Source: an uncultured Clostridium sp. (GTDB taxonomy: Bacteria > Bacillota > Clostridia > Lachnospirales > Lachnospiraceae). From it: a DNA stretch of 59,206 bases. Position numbers and translations under genes: made by a program. Under the pieces are notes generated by a model. It was not told the DNA's origin. It saw only the letters and a program-made list of their open reading frames with translations, and ran no database searches. The DNA lies in NCBI RefSeq assembly GCF_900547735.1, contig NZ_URHZ01000028.1, positions 1 to 59,206 of the forward strand, read 5' to 3'. Numbering within the stretch: the stretch's first letter is position 1; each line of letters starts with the position of its first letter. Shown here piece after piece: positions 24,105-32,714 of this stretch.

Positions 24105-24275
24105 AAAGTCCCGGAAAAATCAGCCGACGCGAGGATGGCGGGCGGTTCCGATCCCACCCGGTCTTCAGTCCCCCGGAGTCCCCGAACGCGAATCATATCC
24201 CGGGACTGAAGAAGCAGCCACCCCAACTGCGCCCGCCATCCTCACGCCGGCGTCCTCATTTTTCAACACACCATT
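24105..24275. repeat. Minimal dispersed element, copy F
   Basis: An outer 14-bp perfect stem, GAGGATGGCGGGCG (24131-24144) with CGCCCGCCATCCTC (24230-24243), encloses the family's middle stem GTCTTCAGTCCC / GGGACTGAAG; arms AAAAATCAG and CATTTTT flank it. The inner and apical modules are absent. The region between the GNAT gene and 24105 shows no gene. Confidence 0.7.
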
Positions 24276-24302
24276 CTATTTTTGAATGCAACCCATAACT
24301 AT

Positions 24303-24320
24303 TATTCAGTTGCGTAATAC
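24303..24320. promoter_or_regulatory. Candidate LysR-type binding site upstream of the DUF3830 operon
   Basis: TATTCAGTTGCGTAATAC differs in only 3 of 18 positions from 26472-26489, next to the lysR start. The approximate inverted symmetry and T-N11-A spacing fit a LysR box. Confidence 0.55.
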
Positions 24321-24416
24321 ATAAAACAAGCCTATGATGAACTCATAAATAGTTTCTGCGACACGAAGCACAGGGCAAAAACTATTAATTTCAAAGAGGA
24401 AAGGAAGAAGATTATC

Positions 24417-24818
24417 ATGGCAAACAAAAAAGTGGAAATTATGATTGACGATGTCAGGCTTGTTGCGGAGCTTTATGTTGACGACGCTCCGGTAATCTGC
24501 AACATGATTTTAAACAATCCGGGACAGAGGGCGATCATCCAGCACGCGAAATTGAACGGGCAGTTATTCTTCGGCACGCTCCCCTATGCCTGTGGATTTG
24601 AGAACCAGTGCAGAGGCGGAGATTTGGAGACATTTGATCTGGCATATTATCCTCCAAGAAACCAGCTCTGTTTCCTGTATGGAGTGGGAACGGACGAGCC
24701 GCTGCCTATCAGCCGCATCGGCCGTATCGTAGAGGGCATGGAGGCAATGCAGGTAGTTGGAATCAAGAACTGGTTAAAACAGGGCAGTATGATGACAATT
24801 GTCGGTGAAGTAGAATAA
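24417..24818 (+). CDS. DUF3830 (cyclophilin-like fold) protein, cucumopine synthase N-domain like
   Basis: The 133-residue protein matches the DUF3830 family, whose members have a cyclophilin-like beta-barrel. It begins KKVEIMIDDVRLVAELYVDDAP and carries FGTLPYACGFENQC and GRIVEGMEAMQVVG. In Agrobacterium cucumopine synthase a domain of this kind is joined to a helical bundle; here a separate helical protein is encoded 13 nt downstream. If the relationship holds, the pair may condense an amino acid (histidine in the plasmid enzyme) with a keto acid. This reaction is an inference. The ATG follows AGAGGAAAGGAAG. Confidence 0.7.
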   Translation: MANKKVEIMIDDVRLVAELYVDDAPVICNMILNNPGQRAIIQHAKLNGQLFFGTLPYACGFENQCRGGDLETFDLAYYPPRNQLCFLYGVGTDEPLPISRIGRIVEGMEAMQVVGIKNWLKQGSMMTIVGEVE

Positions 24819-24831
24819 GGAGGTGCACGTA

Positions 24832-25317
24832 ATGAACTGGAAAGCAGCGATAGACAAATTTGAAGAGAGACGTCTTGCAATCTGGGAGAATATGCCGCAG
24901 GATGTTTATGATCTGAGTAATGGTAAGGTACCGGGCGACACCAATGTGTACGGCCAGTATGTTACAACGATGATGTATGCCGATTCTGAGCTCAGGACCC
25001 TGTGCGATGAAGTGCTTTTTTATATGATTGAGACGGCAAAGGAAGGGGATGTGGATCTGCGCACACTGGTTCACTTTGCAAAACGTATTCTCGACTATAA
25101 GGCAAAATTTTTCGTGTTTACCGGCGTTCCGATGGCCAGTGAACTGTTATTCATGTATCTGGAGGCAATCGACACCGTGGAGACTCTTGAGGAGTTTATC
25201 CACCTGAGCAATGCCGCACTGAAGTATTTCAACCGTCACCACATGTGGGTTGACCTGGTTATTCCGTGGGGTGTATACAACGGCTTTGCAAAGCAGGATT
25301 TTGCACAGTATCTGTAA
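24832..25317 (+). CDS. Helical-bundle protein paired with DUF3830 (cucumopine synthase C-domain like)
   Basis: The product has about 161 residues and is almost wholly helical, starting MNWKAAIDKFEERRLAIWENM and containing the conserved-looking KVPGDTNVYGQYVTTMMYAD and ending in WVDLVIPWGVYNG. It resembles the C-terminal helical bundle assigned to cucumopine synthase-type proteins. The ATG at 24832 was chosen because AAGGAGGTG lies just upstream; a GTG within that site is less likely. It is tightly linked to DUF3830 and followed by a terminator, so the two probably form one complex. The metabolite is unknown. Confidence 0.65.
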   Translation: MNWKAAIDKFEERRLAIWENMPQDVYDLSNGKVPGDTNVYGQYVTTMMYADSELRTLCDEVLFYMIETAKEGDVDLRTLVHFAKRILDYKAKFFVFTGVPMASELLFMYLEAIDTVETLEEFIHLSNAALKYFNRHHMWVDLVIPWGVYNGFAKQDFAQYL

Positions 25318-25347
25318 TGTGAGACATAGGTAATAAAGAATAAAGCT

Positions 25348-25388
25348 AAAAGGAGTTTTTGCCGTACAGTGGCAGAAACTCCTTTTTC
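25348..25388 (+). terminator. Intrinsic terminator of the DUF3830 operon
   Basis: AAAGGAGTTTTTGCC pairs with GGCAGAAACTCCTTT with one bulge and runs into a T-tract. Further small hairpins lie at 25391-25415 and 25490-25509, before the end of lysR. Confidence 0.82.
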
Positions 25389-25516
25389 AATTCATAGGAA
25401 ATTACGTCCTATGAATCAAAAACGCTCCGCGAGGATGCACATGCCGCGCAGAGGTAAATGGTTGCAGAAGCAACCGCGCGGCAGCACAAGAGTTCCGCAA
25501 GCGGAACTCTTTGTTC

Positions 25517-26443
25517 TTACTGGCCGGGCCGGAGTCCCTGTTGGCCGGTCAGCATTCCCTCGGTTTTCAAAAACTCTTTAGTGATGGATATAAATTCCTC
25601 AGCAGCCGGGGAGGCGTGTTTAATGGAACGGATTGCCAGCCCCAGGACACGGCTGTGTTCGCGAATCAAAGGCCTGGTAACAATGTTGTCGAACTGGAAC
25701 GGCAGGGCTAGTCCGGGAATCAGGGATACGCCCAGATTCTGGCCGATCATCGAGATGGTAGCCATGTCTCCCTTGATCCGGTACTTGATTTCCGGAGTAA
25801 GATTTTCCGCATTCATGACCTGCCACACGTCCTCATCGCCTCCGTCATGCGGGATGATAAAGGGGTAATTCACCAGCTCCGCCGGATCCACTTTCTCACA
25901 CCGGGCCAGAGGGTGTTCGGTGGGGAGCACGGCCATAATGGAATCCTTATACAGAGGGATAAAATCATAGTTCTCCGGCACGGGCATGGACATGAGGCCG
26001 ATATCGATAGTGCCGTTTGTCAGCCACTCTTCCAGTTCGTAGTGATTTCCTTCAAAGACCTGCAGCTTGACGCCGGGATGAAGGGAGGAGAAACGGGAAA
26101 CAATCGGCGGCACCCATTTTACCGAAGTGCTGTAAAATGCCCCTACTTTCAGGGAACCTATCTCAATACCCCTTATCTTACAGGAAATTTCCTTCAGCGT
26201 ATCCTCGGCGGACACAATCCGCTGCATGTAATAAATCAGAGGCTCGGCATTCTCGGTGGGAAATACGCCCTCCTTGCCGCGGACCAGGAGCGGAAATCCC
26301 ATCTCCTTCTCCAGGGAGGAAATCATATGGCTGATTCCGGGCTGGGTATAAACAAGCGCCTCGGCAGCTTTTGTGAGACTGCCATACTCAATGGCCTTCA
26401 AAAAGGCATTGTATTTCAGAATACTCAATTGTTCGGCCTCCAT
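25517..26443 (-). CDS. LysR-family transcriptional regulator
   Basis: The 308-residue protein has an N-terminal LysR winged helix (about residues 7-66: NAFLKAIEYGSLTKAAEALVYTQPGIS is the HTH core) and a substrate-binding effector domain (about 95-300). It is convergent with the DUF3830 pair. Its own start region and the promoter region of that pair share the 18-bp motif TATTCARTTGCKTAATAY, so it most likely regulates both. It may also affect the divergent dhaK operon, whose promoter shares the same 268-bp gap. Confidence 0.9.
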   Translation of the reverse strand: MEAEQLSILKYNAFLKAIEYGSLTKAAEALVYTQPGISHMISSLEKEMGFPLLVRGKEGVFPTENAEPLIYYMQRIVSAEDTLKEISCKIRGIEIGSLKVGAFYSTSVKWVPPIVSRFSSLHPGVKLQVFEGNHYELEEWLTNGTIDIGLMSMPVPENYDFIPLYKDSIMAVLPTEHPLARCEKVDPAELVNYPFIIPHDGGDEDVWQVMNAENLTPEIKYRIKGDMATISMIGQNLGVSLIPGLALPFQFDNIVTRPLIREHSRVLGLAIRSIKHASPAAEEFISITKEFLKTEGMLTGQQGLRPGQ

Positions 26444-26471
26444 TCAAGTTTGTTATGTGATCCATAATAAA

Positions 26472-26489
26472 TATTCAATTGCTTAATAT
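26472..26489. promoter_or_regulatory. Candidate LysR-type binding site next to lysR
   Basis: TATTCAATTGCTTAATAT lies 29 nt before the lysR start codon. It matches the site at 24303-24320 in 15 of 18 positions, which is unlikely by chance in this local context. Confidence 0.55.
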
Positions 26490-26711
26490 GTTGAAATAAT
26501 ATACCATACATTTATAGATAATTCAATAGCAAAGTGCGTAAAAATCAAGCAAATAAGAGGAAAAACGTAATATAAAATAAAATTTTAACAATAGTTCCGT
26601 GGATAACAGATAAAACGGAGGTGGAACGATTCGGGAGGCCAACAAGCCCAACAGGAGCAGCCGGATCAGGAGCGCCCGGATCAGCTTAAACAAAAGGATT
26701 GGAGGAGACAA

Positions 26712-28493
26712 ATGAAGAAGATTATCAACCGACCGGAACAGGTAGTGACGGAGATGTGCCAGGGGATGGCGCTGGCTCATCCGGAACTGGAATTTTCGCA
26801 GAAGTACAAATTTATCACGAAAAAAAATCTGAATCAGGACAAAGTGACTCTGATCAGCGGCGGTGGCAGCGGTCATGAACCGGCGCATGCCGGATTTGTC
26901 GGGGAAGGAATGCTGGATGCGGCAGTCTGCGGAGATGTTTTTGCCTCACCCTCCCAGATTCAGGTTTACCAGACAATCAGGGAGACGAAGAGCCGGAAAG
27001 GGACTCTGCTGATTATCAAAAACTACAGCGGAGATATGATGAATTTCAAAAATGCCGCTTACATGGCCCGGGAGGACGGAATCCAGGTTGATTATATCAA
27101 AGTGGACGACGATATTGCGGTTCAGGACAGCCTTTATACCGTAGGGCGCCGCGGTGTGGCAGGGACGGTTTTCGTACATAAAATCGCAGGCGCGGCGGCC
27201 GAGGCGGGATGCAGCCTGGAGGAGGTGAAGGCCGTTGCAGAGAAGACGGCTGCCTCCGTAAAATCCATTGGATTTGCCCTCACATCCTGCACCGTACCGG
27301 CCAAGGGAACTCCCACCTTTGAGATTGGGGAGGATGAGATGGAATACGGCGTGGGAATCCACGGTGAACCGGGTATTAAAAGGGAAAAACAGACGGATGC
27401 CGATACGGTGGCCGAAAGGATGACGGCACAGCTTCTGGAGGCGCTCGGGCTAGAAGAAGACGCTGAGGATGAAATAGCAGTATTGGTAAACGGCCTCGGA
27501 GGAACGCCGGCCCAGGAATTATACATCCTTAACCGCTCGCTCAGAAAAGCACTGGCCAAAAGAAAGATCAGGACACGGTTTTCCCTGGTGGGCAACTATA
27601 TGACCAGTATCGATATGATGGGGGCGTCGATTTCCATTTTAAAGCTGGATGAAGAACTGAAGAAATACCTTTTTGCACCGTGCAGCACTCCTGCCCTCAA
27701 GATAGACCATGCGCCGGAAACAACCGGTTTCCAGGAATTGGAAGAGGAGGGGAGAGCCGGAGAAAACGCGGAAAATAGTGCCGGAAAATCAGGAAAATAC
27801 AGGGGAGAGGGCAAAATCAGGGACGAAAAAATCACTCTACACAATATGATTTTTATGATAGATTGTATAGGGGGATACATCATACAAAATGAGATTCCCT
27901 TTTGTGAACTGGACTCACATGCAGGCGACGGGGATTTCGGAATGAGTGTGGCAAAGGGCTTTAAACAGCTCAGAAAGGAGTGGGGAGAAGTGATCGAATC
28001 ATCCGGGGATATCGCTTCCTTCCTGAACGCCTGCTCTCTGATTATTATGGAGCACTGCGGCGGAGCCTCGGGGCCCATCTGGGGCTCGGCATTTAGAGCG
28101 GCGGCCAAGTCCGCGGAGGGGAAGGAAACACTGGAGGCGGAGGATATGGCCGTGATGCTGGGCCGGGCGGTGCAGGGGATTCAGGCAACGGGAGAACGTT
28201 CCTTTGGAAGGGGAGCCGTTCCGGGAGATAAGACACTGATTGATGCGCTTGTTCCCTGTGCGGATGAATGGACCCGTCTGACCTCAGAGAGAGCTCCTTT
28301 GCTGGAAATCTTCAGACGGGCAGCCGAAGCGGCAAAGGCGGGGGCTGAAAGCACCAAAGCGATCGTAGCCAGAATGGGGCGCGCCGGAACGGTGGGAGAA
28401 CGCAGCCTCGGCTATCCCGATGCGGGAGCGTATGCCCTGGGAGAAATTTTCGGGGACCTGGCCTGCAGACTTGAGGAGGTACAGTCACAGTAA
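26712..28493 (+). CDS. Dihydroxyacetone kinase, fused DhaK-DhaL (ATP-dependent type)
   Basis: The 593-residue protein joins a DhaK domain (about 1-335) to a DhaL domain (about 375-590). DhaK shows SGGGSGHEPAHAGFVG and GVGIHGEPG with His217, which covalently binds dihydroxyacetone. DhaL shows the Mg-ATP site DSHAGDGDFGMS, GGASGPIWGSAF and PGDKTLIDALVP. The fused form uses ATP, unlike the PTS-dependent split enzymes. A charged, Gly/Glu-rich linker (about 338-372) separates the domains. GGAGGAGAC precedes the ATG. It leads an operon with a PotABCD-type transporter; a role in using an imported triose, polyol or related ketose is inferred. Confidence 0.9.
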   Translation: MKKIINRPEQVVTEMCQGMALAHPELEFSQKYKFITKKNLNQDKVTLISGGGSGHEPAHAGFVGEGMLDAAVCGDVFASPSQIQVYQTIRETKSRKGTLLIIKNYSGDMMNFKNAAYMAREDGIQVDYIKVDDDIAVQDSLYTVGRRGVAGTVFVHKIAGAAAEAGCSLEEVKAVAEKTAASVKSIGFALTSCTVPAKGTPTFEIGEDEMEYGVGIHGEPGIKREKQTDADTVAERMTAQLLEALGLEEDAEDEIAVLVNGLGGTPAQELYILNRSLRKALAKRKIRTRFSLVGNYMTSIDMMGASISILKLDEELKKYLFAPCSTPALKIDHAPETTGFQELEEEGRAGENAENSAGKSGKYRGEGKIRDEKITLHNMIFMIDCIGGYIIQNEIPFCELDSHAGDGDFGMSVAKGFKQLRKEWGEVIESSGDIASFLNACSLIIMEHCGGASGPIWGSAFRAAAKSAEGKETLEAEDMAVMLGRAVQGIQATGERSFGRGAVPGDKTLIDALVPCADEWTRLTSERAPLLEIFRRAAEAAKAGAESTKAIVARMGRAGTVGERSLGYPDAGAYALGEIFGDLACRLEEVQSQ

Positions 28494-28519
28494 ACATAGG
28501 TACGCTGGAGGGTGAAAAA

Positions 28520-29602
28520 ATGGACTATCAACTGGAATTAATCGACGTAGCAAAACAGTATAAAGAGTTTCTGGCAGTGGACAGTGTGAGCCTGCAGATC
28601 AAAAAGGGAGAGATCGTCTCTTTCCTGGGCGCCAGCGGCTGTGGCAAGACGACAACGCTGAGGATGATCGCCGGCCTGATTGAGCCGACCAGGGGAACGA
28701 TCCGCATTCAGGGACAGGATATGAACGGAATACCGCCCCATAAGAGAGATATTTCCATGGTGTTTCAGAATTACGCACTGTTTCCGCACCTCAGCGTATA
28801 TGAGAACATTGTATACGGACTGAAGACGAGGAAGATCAAAGACAAAAAGGTGCTGATGGACAAGGCCAGGGAAATGATGGATTTAGTCCAGCTTGAAGGC
28901 GTGGAGAACCGCCTTCCCAAGGAACTTTCAGGCGGCCAGCAGCAGAGGGTGTCACTGGCCAGGGCCATGATTGTGGAACCGAAGGTCATGCTTTTCGATG
29001 AACCGTTAAGCAACCTGGATGCGAAGCTGAGAGAGAAGACAAGGGTAGAAATCAGAAACCTGTTAAAGAAAATGAATGTGACGGCAATCTATGTCACCCA
29101 TGATCAGGAGGAAGCCCTGACCATCTCCGACAGGATTGCGGTAATGAATAAAGGAAGAATTGAACAAATCACAGAGCCAAGCTGCCTTTATACACGTCCG
29201 GCCACACGGTTTATCGCCGGTTTTGTGGGCCATGCCAATATTGTGGAGGGCAATGTGACGGCGGTGACGGAGGACAGAATCGCAGTAAAGCTCACAAGAG
29301 GGGAAGAATTGTGGGCCAGGGCCGATACAGGGAAGAAGGTGTCCTGCGGGGACGCCGCTATTCTGATTATAAGGCCGGAAAACGTGCAGCTTCATGAGGA
29401 AAAACCGGATAAGAAAAATATACTTTCGGGGAAGGTAAAAGCTAAAATCTATCTGGGTTCCACTCTCCGGTATGTGGTAGAGATGGCGGGAAACAATGAC
29501 TTTGAAGTGGATCTTCACACCAAGGACGAAGGGAAAGCGGTCGAGGGGGATACGGTTTATCTGGAACTCGAAGAAAACGGTCTGGTCCTGGTTGAAAGAT
29601 AA
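28520..29602 (+). CDS. ABC transporter ATP-binding protein (PotA-like)
   Basis: The 360-residue ATPase has Walker A GASGCGKTT, signature LSGGQQQRVSLARA, Walker B MLFDEPLSNLD and the switch His in YVTHDQEEAL. A C-terminal TOBE/OB region (about 235-360) fits the PotA / Fe(III)-type subgroup. It starts 27 nt after dhaK; GGAGGGTG precedes the ATG. Together with the binding protein and two permeases it completes an importer. The substrate may be a polyamine, but the dhaK neighbour suggests another small organic compound. Confidence 0.9.
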   Translation: MDYQLELIDVAKQYKEFLAVDSVSLQIKKGEIVSFLGASGCGKTTTLRMIAGLIEPTRGTIRIQGQDMNGIPPHKRDISMVFQNYALFPHLSVYENIVYGLKTRKIKDKKVLMDKAREMMDLVQLEGVENRLPKELSGGQQQRVSLARAMIVEPKVMLFDEPLSNLDAKLREKTRVEIRNLLKKMNVTAIYVTHDQEEALTISDRIAVMNKGRIEQITEPSCLYTRPATRFIAGFVGHANIVEGNVTAVTEDRIAVKLTRGEELWARADTGKKVSCGDAAILIIRPENVQLHEEKPDKKNILSGKVKAKIYLGSTLRYVVEMAGNNDFEVDLHTKDEGKAVEGDTVYLELEENGLVLVER

Positions 29603-29622
29603 AAATGAGAGGAGAGGTACAA

Positions 29623-30750
29623 ATGAAAAAAACAATCAAATCGGCAATGGCACTGTTAATGGTATGCACGATGACGGCATGCAGTTCATCCGGCACGGCG
29701 GAAAGCACCACAAAAGCACCCGATACGGAGGCTCCGGCCGTGGAGACAGCAGACACGGAAGCAGCATCTGCGGAGGCAAAAGATTATTCCGGCGAGACTC
29801 TGGTAGTCCAGGTCTGGGGCGGAACTTATGAGGAAACGCTCAGAAACCACATTATTCCTGCCTTTGAGGAGAAGACAGGGGCAAAGGTTGAAGTAGTAAG
29901 CGGCGCGGCTCCGCTTTCCCAGCTTGCTACGGAAGGTGACGCGGCTTCCATCGACGTCCTTCACGTAGACTGCAGCGAGGTGGTGCAGGGAACCAATATG
30001 GACGTGCTTGAGACACTGGATTTCAGCAAAATGTCGAATGCACCGGATTTATATGATGAAGCCCACATGTATGATACGGCGGTTGTAACAAACTGGGGTA
30101 CATACGGCATTATCTACCGCAAGGACCTTGTGGAGAAAGAGCCGACAAGTTGGCTGGATCTCTGGGATGACGCATACAAGGGCGGAAAAATCGGCGTTAT
30201 TGATTACAGCATGGGCGGTGGACTGGAATTTGCGGAGGCAGTTTCCCGAATCCAGGGATACACCGTGGCAGACGAAGAGAACTGGGACAATCTTTTTGCA
30301 AAGATGTCTTCCCTGAAACCAAACATCGGTGTTTACGCCAGCCAGCACTCCGATATTGAAAGTATGCTGACCAAGGGCGACATCGTGATGTCGGTAGAAA
30401 CGAACGGACGTGCCATCGGTCTGATGAAGGAAGGAATCGATATCGGATTCTGCCAGCCTGAAGAAGGCTCCATCGCCATGACCTCTCTGGCAGCCATCAG
30501 CAAAGGTTCCACAAAGAAAGAACTGGCTTATCTGTTTGTCAATGAACTGATCTCCCCGGAAGGACAGAAGGCATACGCGGAGAACAACTACTATGCGCCG
30601 TCCAACGGTAAAACCGTGATTGACGAAGAACTTCAGGCATTCATGCCGTACGGTCAGGAGCAGGTTTCCAAACTGCTTTATATGGATTCCGAGACACTGG
30701 AGCCGGTAAAAGCAGCCCTGATCGAGAGATGGAATAAGGAATTCAAATAA
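29623..30750 (+). CDS. ABC transporter substrate-binding lipoprotein (PotD/spermidine-binding family)
   Basis: The product has about 375 residues. The signal peptide ends in the lipobox MTAC, followed by an acidic, Thr/Ala-rich linker of about 40 residues; the mature fold (VVQVWGGTYEETLRNHIIPAFEEKTGAKVEVV) matches periplasmic-binding proteins of the PotD/PotF and IdiA type. The ATG at 29623 follows GAGGAGAGG. It lies 20 nt after the ATPase gene; the intergenic hairpin after it may keep its expression higher than that of the permeases. The ligand is not clear from sequence. Confidence 0.88.
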   Translation: MKKTIKSAMALLMVCTMTACSSSGTAESTTKAPDTEAPAVETADTEAASAEAKDYSGETLVVQVWGGTYEETLRNHIIPAFEEKTGAKVEVVSGAAPLSQLATEGDAASIDVLHVDCSEVVQGTNMDVLETLDFSKMSNAPDLYDEAHMYDTAVVTNWGTYGIIYRKDLVEKEPTSWLDLWDDAYKGGKIGVIDYSMGGGLEFAEAVSRIQGYTVADEENWDNLFAKMSSLKPNIGVYASQHSDIESMLTKGDIVMSVETNGRAIGLMKEGIDIGFCQPEEGSIAMTSLAAISKGSTKKELAYLFVNELISPEGQKAYAENNYYAPSNGKTVIDEELQAFMPYGQEQVSKLLYMDSETLEPVKAALIERWNKEFK

Positions 30751-30761
30751 TATTTCCAGGA

Positions 30762-30801
30762 CGCCGCCGGGGCGGGGCAGACACCCTGCCCTTTGGCGGC
30801 G
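30762..30801 (+). promoter_or_regulatory. Intergenic hairpin between binding-protein and permease genes
   Basis: CGCCGCC (30762-30768) pairs with GGCGGCG (30795-30801), and inside GGGGCAG pairs with CTGCCC around ACAC. There is no T-run, so it is more likely a message-stability or attenuation element than a full terminator. Confidence 0.55.
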
Positions 30802-30838
30802 CACTTAAGATACAGACATAAAAGGAGGAGGGATTTCC

Positions 30839-31687
30839 TTGGATAAAGAAAAAGACACATGGTCCTATGTGAATAAATGGTACCTGATTATTCCCCTGGC
30901 TTTCCTGACATTTTTCTTCGTTGCTCCGCTGATTAAGATGTTCTATCTGAGCATGTTCCAGTTTAACGGGGTGAATAAGCCGCTTGGAGATTTTACCCTG
31001 ACGAATTATCATAAATTCCTGAAAGACGGGTATTATTGGGGCGTTTTGGGGAAAACAGTGGGGCTGAGCTTTCTCTCGGCAATTATCTGCGTCATCCTGG
31101 GATATCCGATTTCCTACCATCTCAGCAGAATGCAGGGAAAAGTGAAAAGCGTTATCACCGCAATGGTCATGCTGCCCCTCTGGGTGTCAATCACGGTCAG
31201 GATGTTCGGCCTGATGACGATCATTGAGTGCGGGACATATTTTGCGGTTGAGGTGGGGCTGGTCTACTGCGGTCTGCCCTATATGATTATGATACTCACG
31301 GGGCCGATTGGAAACGTGAACCAGAGCGTGGAGGAGGCCTCCTACGTGTGCGGCGCCGGATTCTGGGAAACTTTTTTTAAGATCACGTTTCCGCTCACCA
31401 TCAAGGGAGTTATTTCCGGTTTTATGCTGGTGTTTGCCCTGAACACGGCGGCGTTCGTCGTGCCGGTTATGCTGGGAAGCGGAAAAATTGTCACGATGAC
31501 AACCCTGATTTACCAGCAGGCCACTTATATTTATGACTGGGGCTTTGCAGCAGCCATATCCGTTATCTTCCTGATTGTATCCATGGCTCTCACCAATTCG
31601 GGAAAGCTTTACGACGTTTACTGTGAAAAAAGGGCGAGACGTTCCTCTAAAATTCTGAGGGAACAGCTTCGCAGGGAGGGGGAATAA
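30839..31687 (+). CDS. ABC transporter permease (PotB-like)
   Basis: The 282-residue integral membrane protein has about six hydrophobic segments and the EAA loop EEASYVCGAGFWETFFKITF near the cytoplasmic face, the ATPase contact site. The TTG start is preceded by AAGGAGG. It pairs with the next gene, which starts 2 nt after its stop codon. It forms one half of the channel for the compound bound by the 29623 lipoprotein. Confidence 0.87.
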   Translation: MDKEKDTWSYVNKWYLIIPLAFLTFFFVAPLIKMFYLSMFQFNGVNKPLGDFTLTNYHKFLKDGYYWGVLGKTVGLSFLSAIICVILGYPISYHLSRMQGKVKSVITAMVMLPLWVSITVRMFGLMTIIECGTYFAVEVGLVYCGLPYMIMILTGPIGNVNQSVEEASYVCGAGFWETFFKITFPLTIKGVISGFMLVFALNTAAFVVPVMLGSGKIVTMTTLIYQQATYIYDWGFAAAISVIFLIVSMALTNSGKLYDVYCEKRARRSSKILREQLRREGE

Positions 31688-31689
31688 AG

Positions 31690-32475
31690 ATGAACCTTAC
31701 AAAAATAGCGGGAAAGTTATTCAGAATATTTGTGTATATGTTTTTACTCTGTCCCCTCGGCGTCGTTATCTGTACGGCATTCAGTGATACAAACAGGGTT
31801 ATTTTCCCGCCGAGAGGGTTTACGCTCAAGTGGTTCGGGCAGGCCTTTGCCAATGTGGAATTTATGAATTCGCTTCTTTTGAGCATCCGGATCGCCTGTG
31901 TCAGCGTCGTGATTGCCTGTGTGCTGGGCACGATGGTCAGCCTCTGGTTCTGGAAATCGGGAAGCCGGACAAAAGGGATATTTGAAACGCTGTTTCTGTC
32001 CCCGATCGTCATTCCGACCATCATCAGCGCCGTGGCATTCTTACAGTACTTTGCCATTTTCGGCAACATGTTTACAAACTACTGGAAACTGTGCCTGACC
32101 TATGCGATTATCGAGATTCCTTACGTCATCAGGACCGTTACGGCCAACCTGGTGGGGCTCGACACGGGATTTGAGGAAGCGTCCCTGGTGCTGGGGGCAT
32201 CCCCGGTTAGAACGCTGTTCAAGGTGACGCTCCCCTGTATCCGCCAGGGCATTATTGGAGGGGCCGTGTTCTCCTTCGTGGTGGCTTTTGATGAGTGCGT
32301 TATCATTATGTTCATGAAGAGCGCAAAGACAGTGACCTTCCCGCTGCGCCTCTATTCCTACATAACGGAGTCGTTCACCCCGCTGATTTCGGCCTTTGCA
32401 ACACTCTTCATCATTGTGGCCGGAGTCGTGATCTATATCGTGGAGAGAAAGATAGGACTCAGCAAACTGTATTAA
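31690..32475 (+). CDS. ABC transporter permease (PotC-like)
   Basis: The 261-residue protein has about six membrane segments and an EAA motif, EEASLVLGASPVRTLFKVTL. It is the second half of the transport channel and last gene of the dhaK-linked operon. The ribosome site AGGGAGGGGG overlaps the end of the previous gene. A terminator with a perfect stem follows at 32532-32565. Confidence 0.87.
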   Translation: MNLTKIAGKLFRIFVYMFLLCPLGVVICTAFSDTNRVIFPPRGFTLKWFGQAFANVEFMNSLLLSIRIACVSVVIACVLGTMVSLWFWKSGSRTKGIFETLFLSPIVIPTIISAVAFLQYFAIFGNMFTNYWKLCLTYAIIEIPYVIRTVTANLVGLDTGFEEASLVLGASPVRTLFKVTLPCIRQGIIGGAVFSFVVAFDECVIIMFMKSAKTVTFPLRLYSYITESFTPLISAFATLFIIVAGVVIYIVERKIGLSKLY

Positions 32476-32531
32476 TATAGTAGAGCGGGATGAAAATCTG
32501 CTGATATGAAAATTCAAAAGAAACTTAATTA

Positions 32532-32565
32532 AGAAAATCCCTTTTCCGATGGAAAGGGATTTTCT
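32532..32565 (+). terminator. Intrinsic terminator of the dhaK-pot operon
   Basis: AGAAAATCCCTTTTCC pairs with GGAAAGGGATTTTCT around GAT. The U-tract is within the 3' arm of the stem. Confidence 0.78.
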
Positions 32566-32631
32566 GACATTTACAGCGCGGATTGCCGGGCGGAAAAATG
32601 GTAGGATGCCGGGGTAATAATAAATTGATAA

Positions 32632-32648
32632 TACCCATAATATGGGTA
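32632..32648. promoter_or_regulatory. Palindromic operator candidate of the XRE gene
   Basis: TACCCATAATATGGGTA is a perfect 17-bp palindrome about 65 nt before the start codon, with a TATAAT box at 32692. The location fits autoregulation by the encoded repressor. Confidence 0.5.
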
Positions 32649-32714
32649 CGTAAAAACTTGCAACATGAGAATACCAAAAAAGCATGCCTGATATAATAAT
32701 ATCAGAGGTGTGCT

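Noticed and set aside
30762..30801. Copy of the dispersed element
   Set aside because: The GCCGCC arms recall the outer arms of the family but the CTTCAGTCC core is absent; it is better read as a transporter-operon hairpin.
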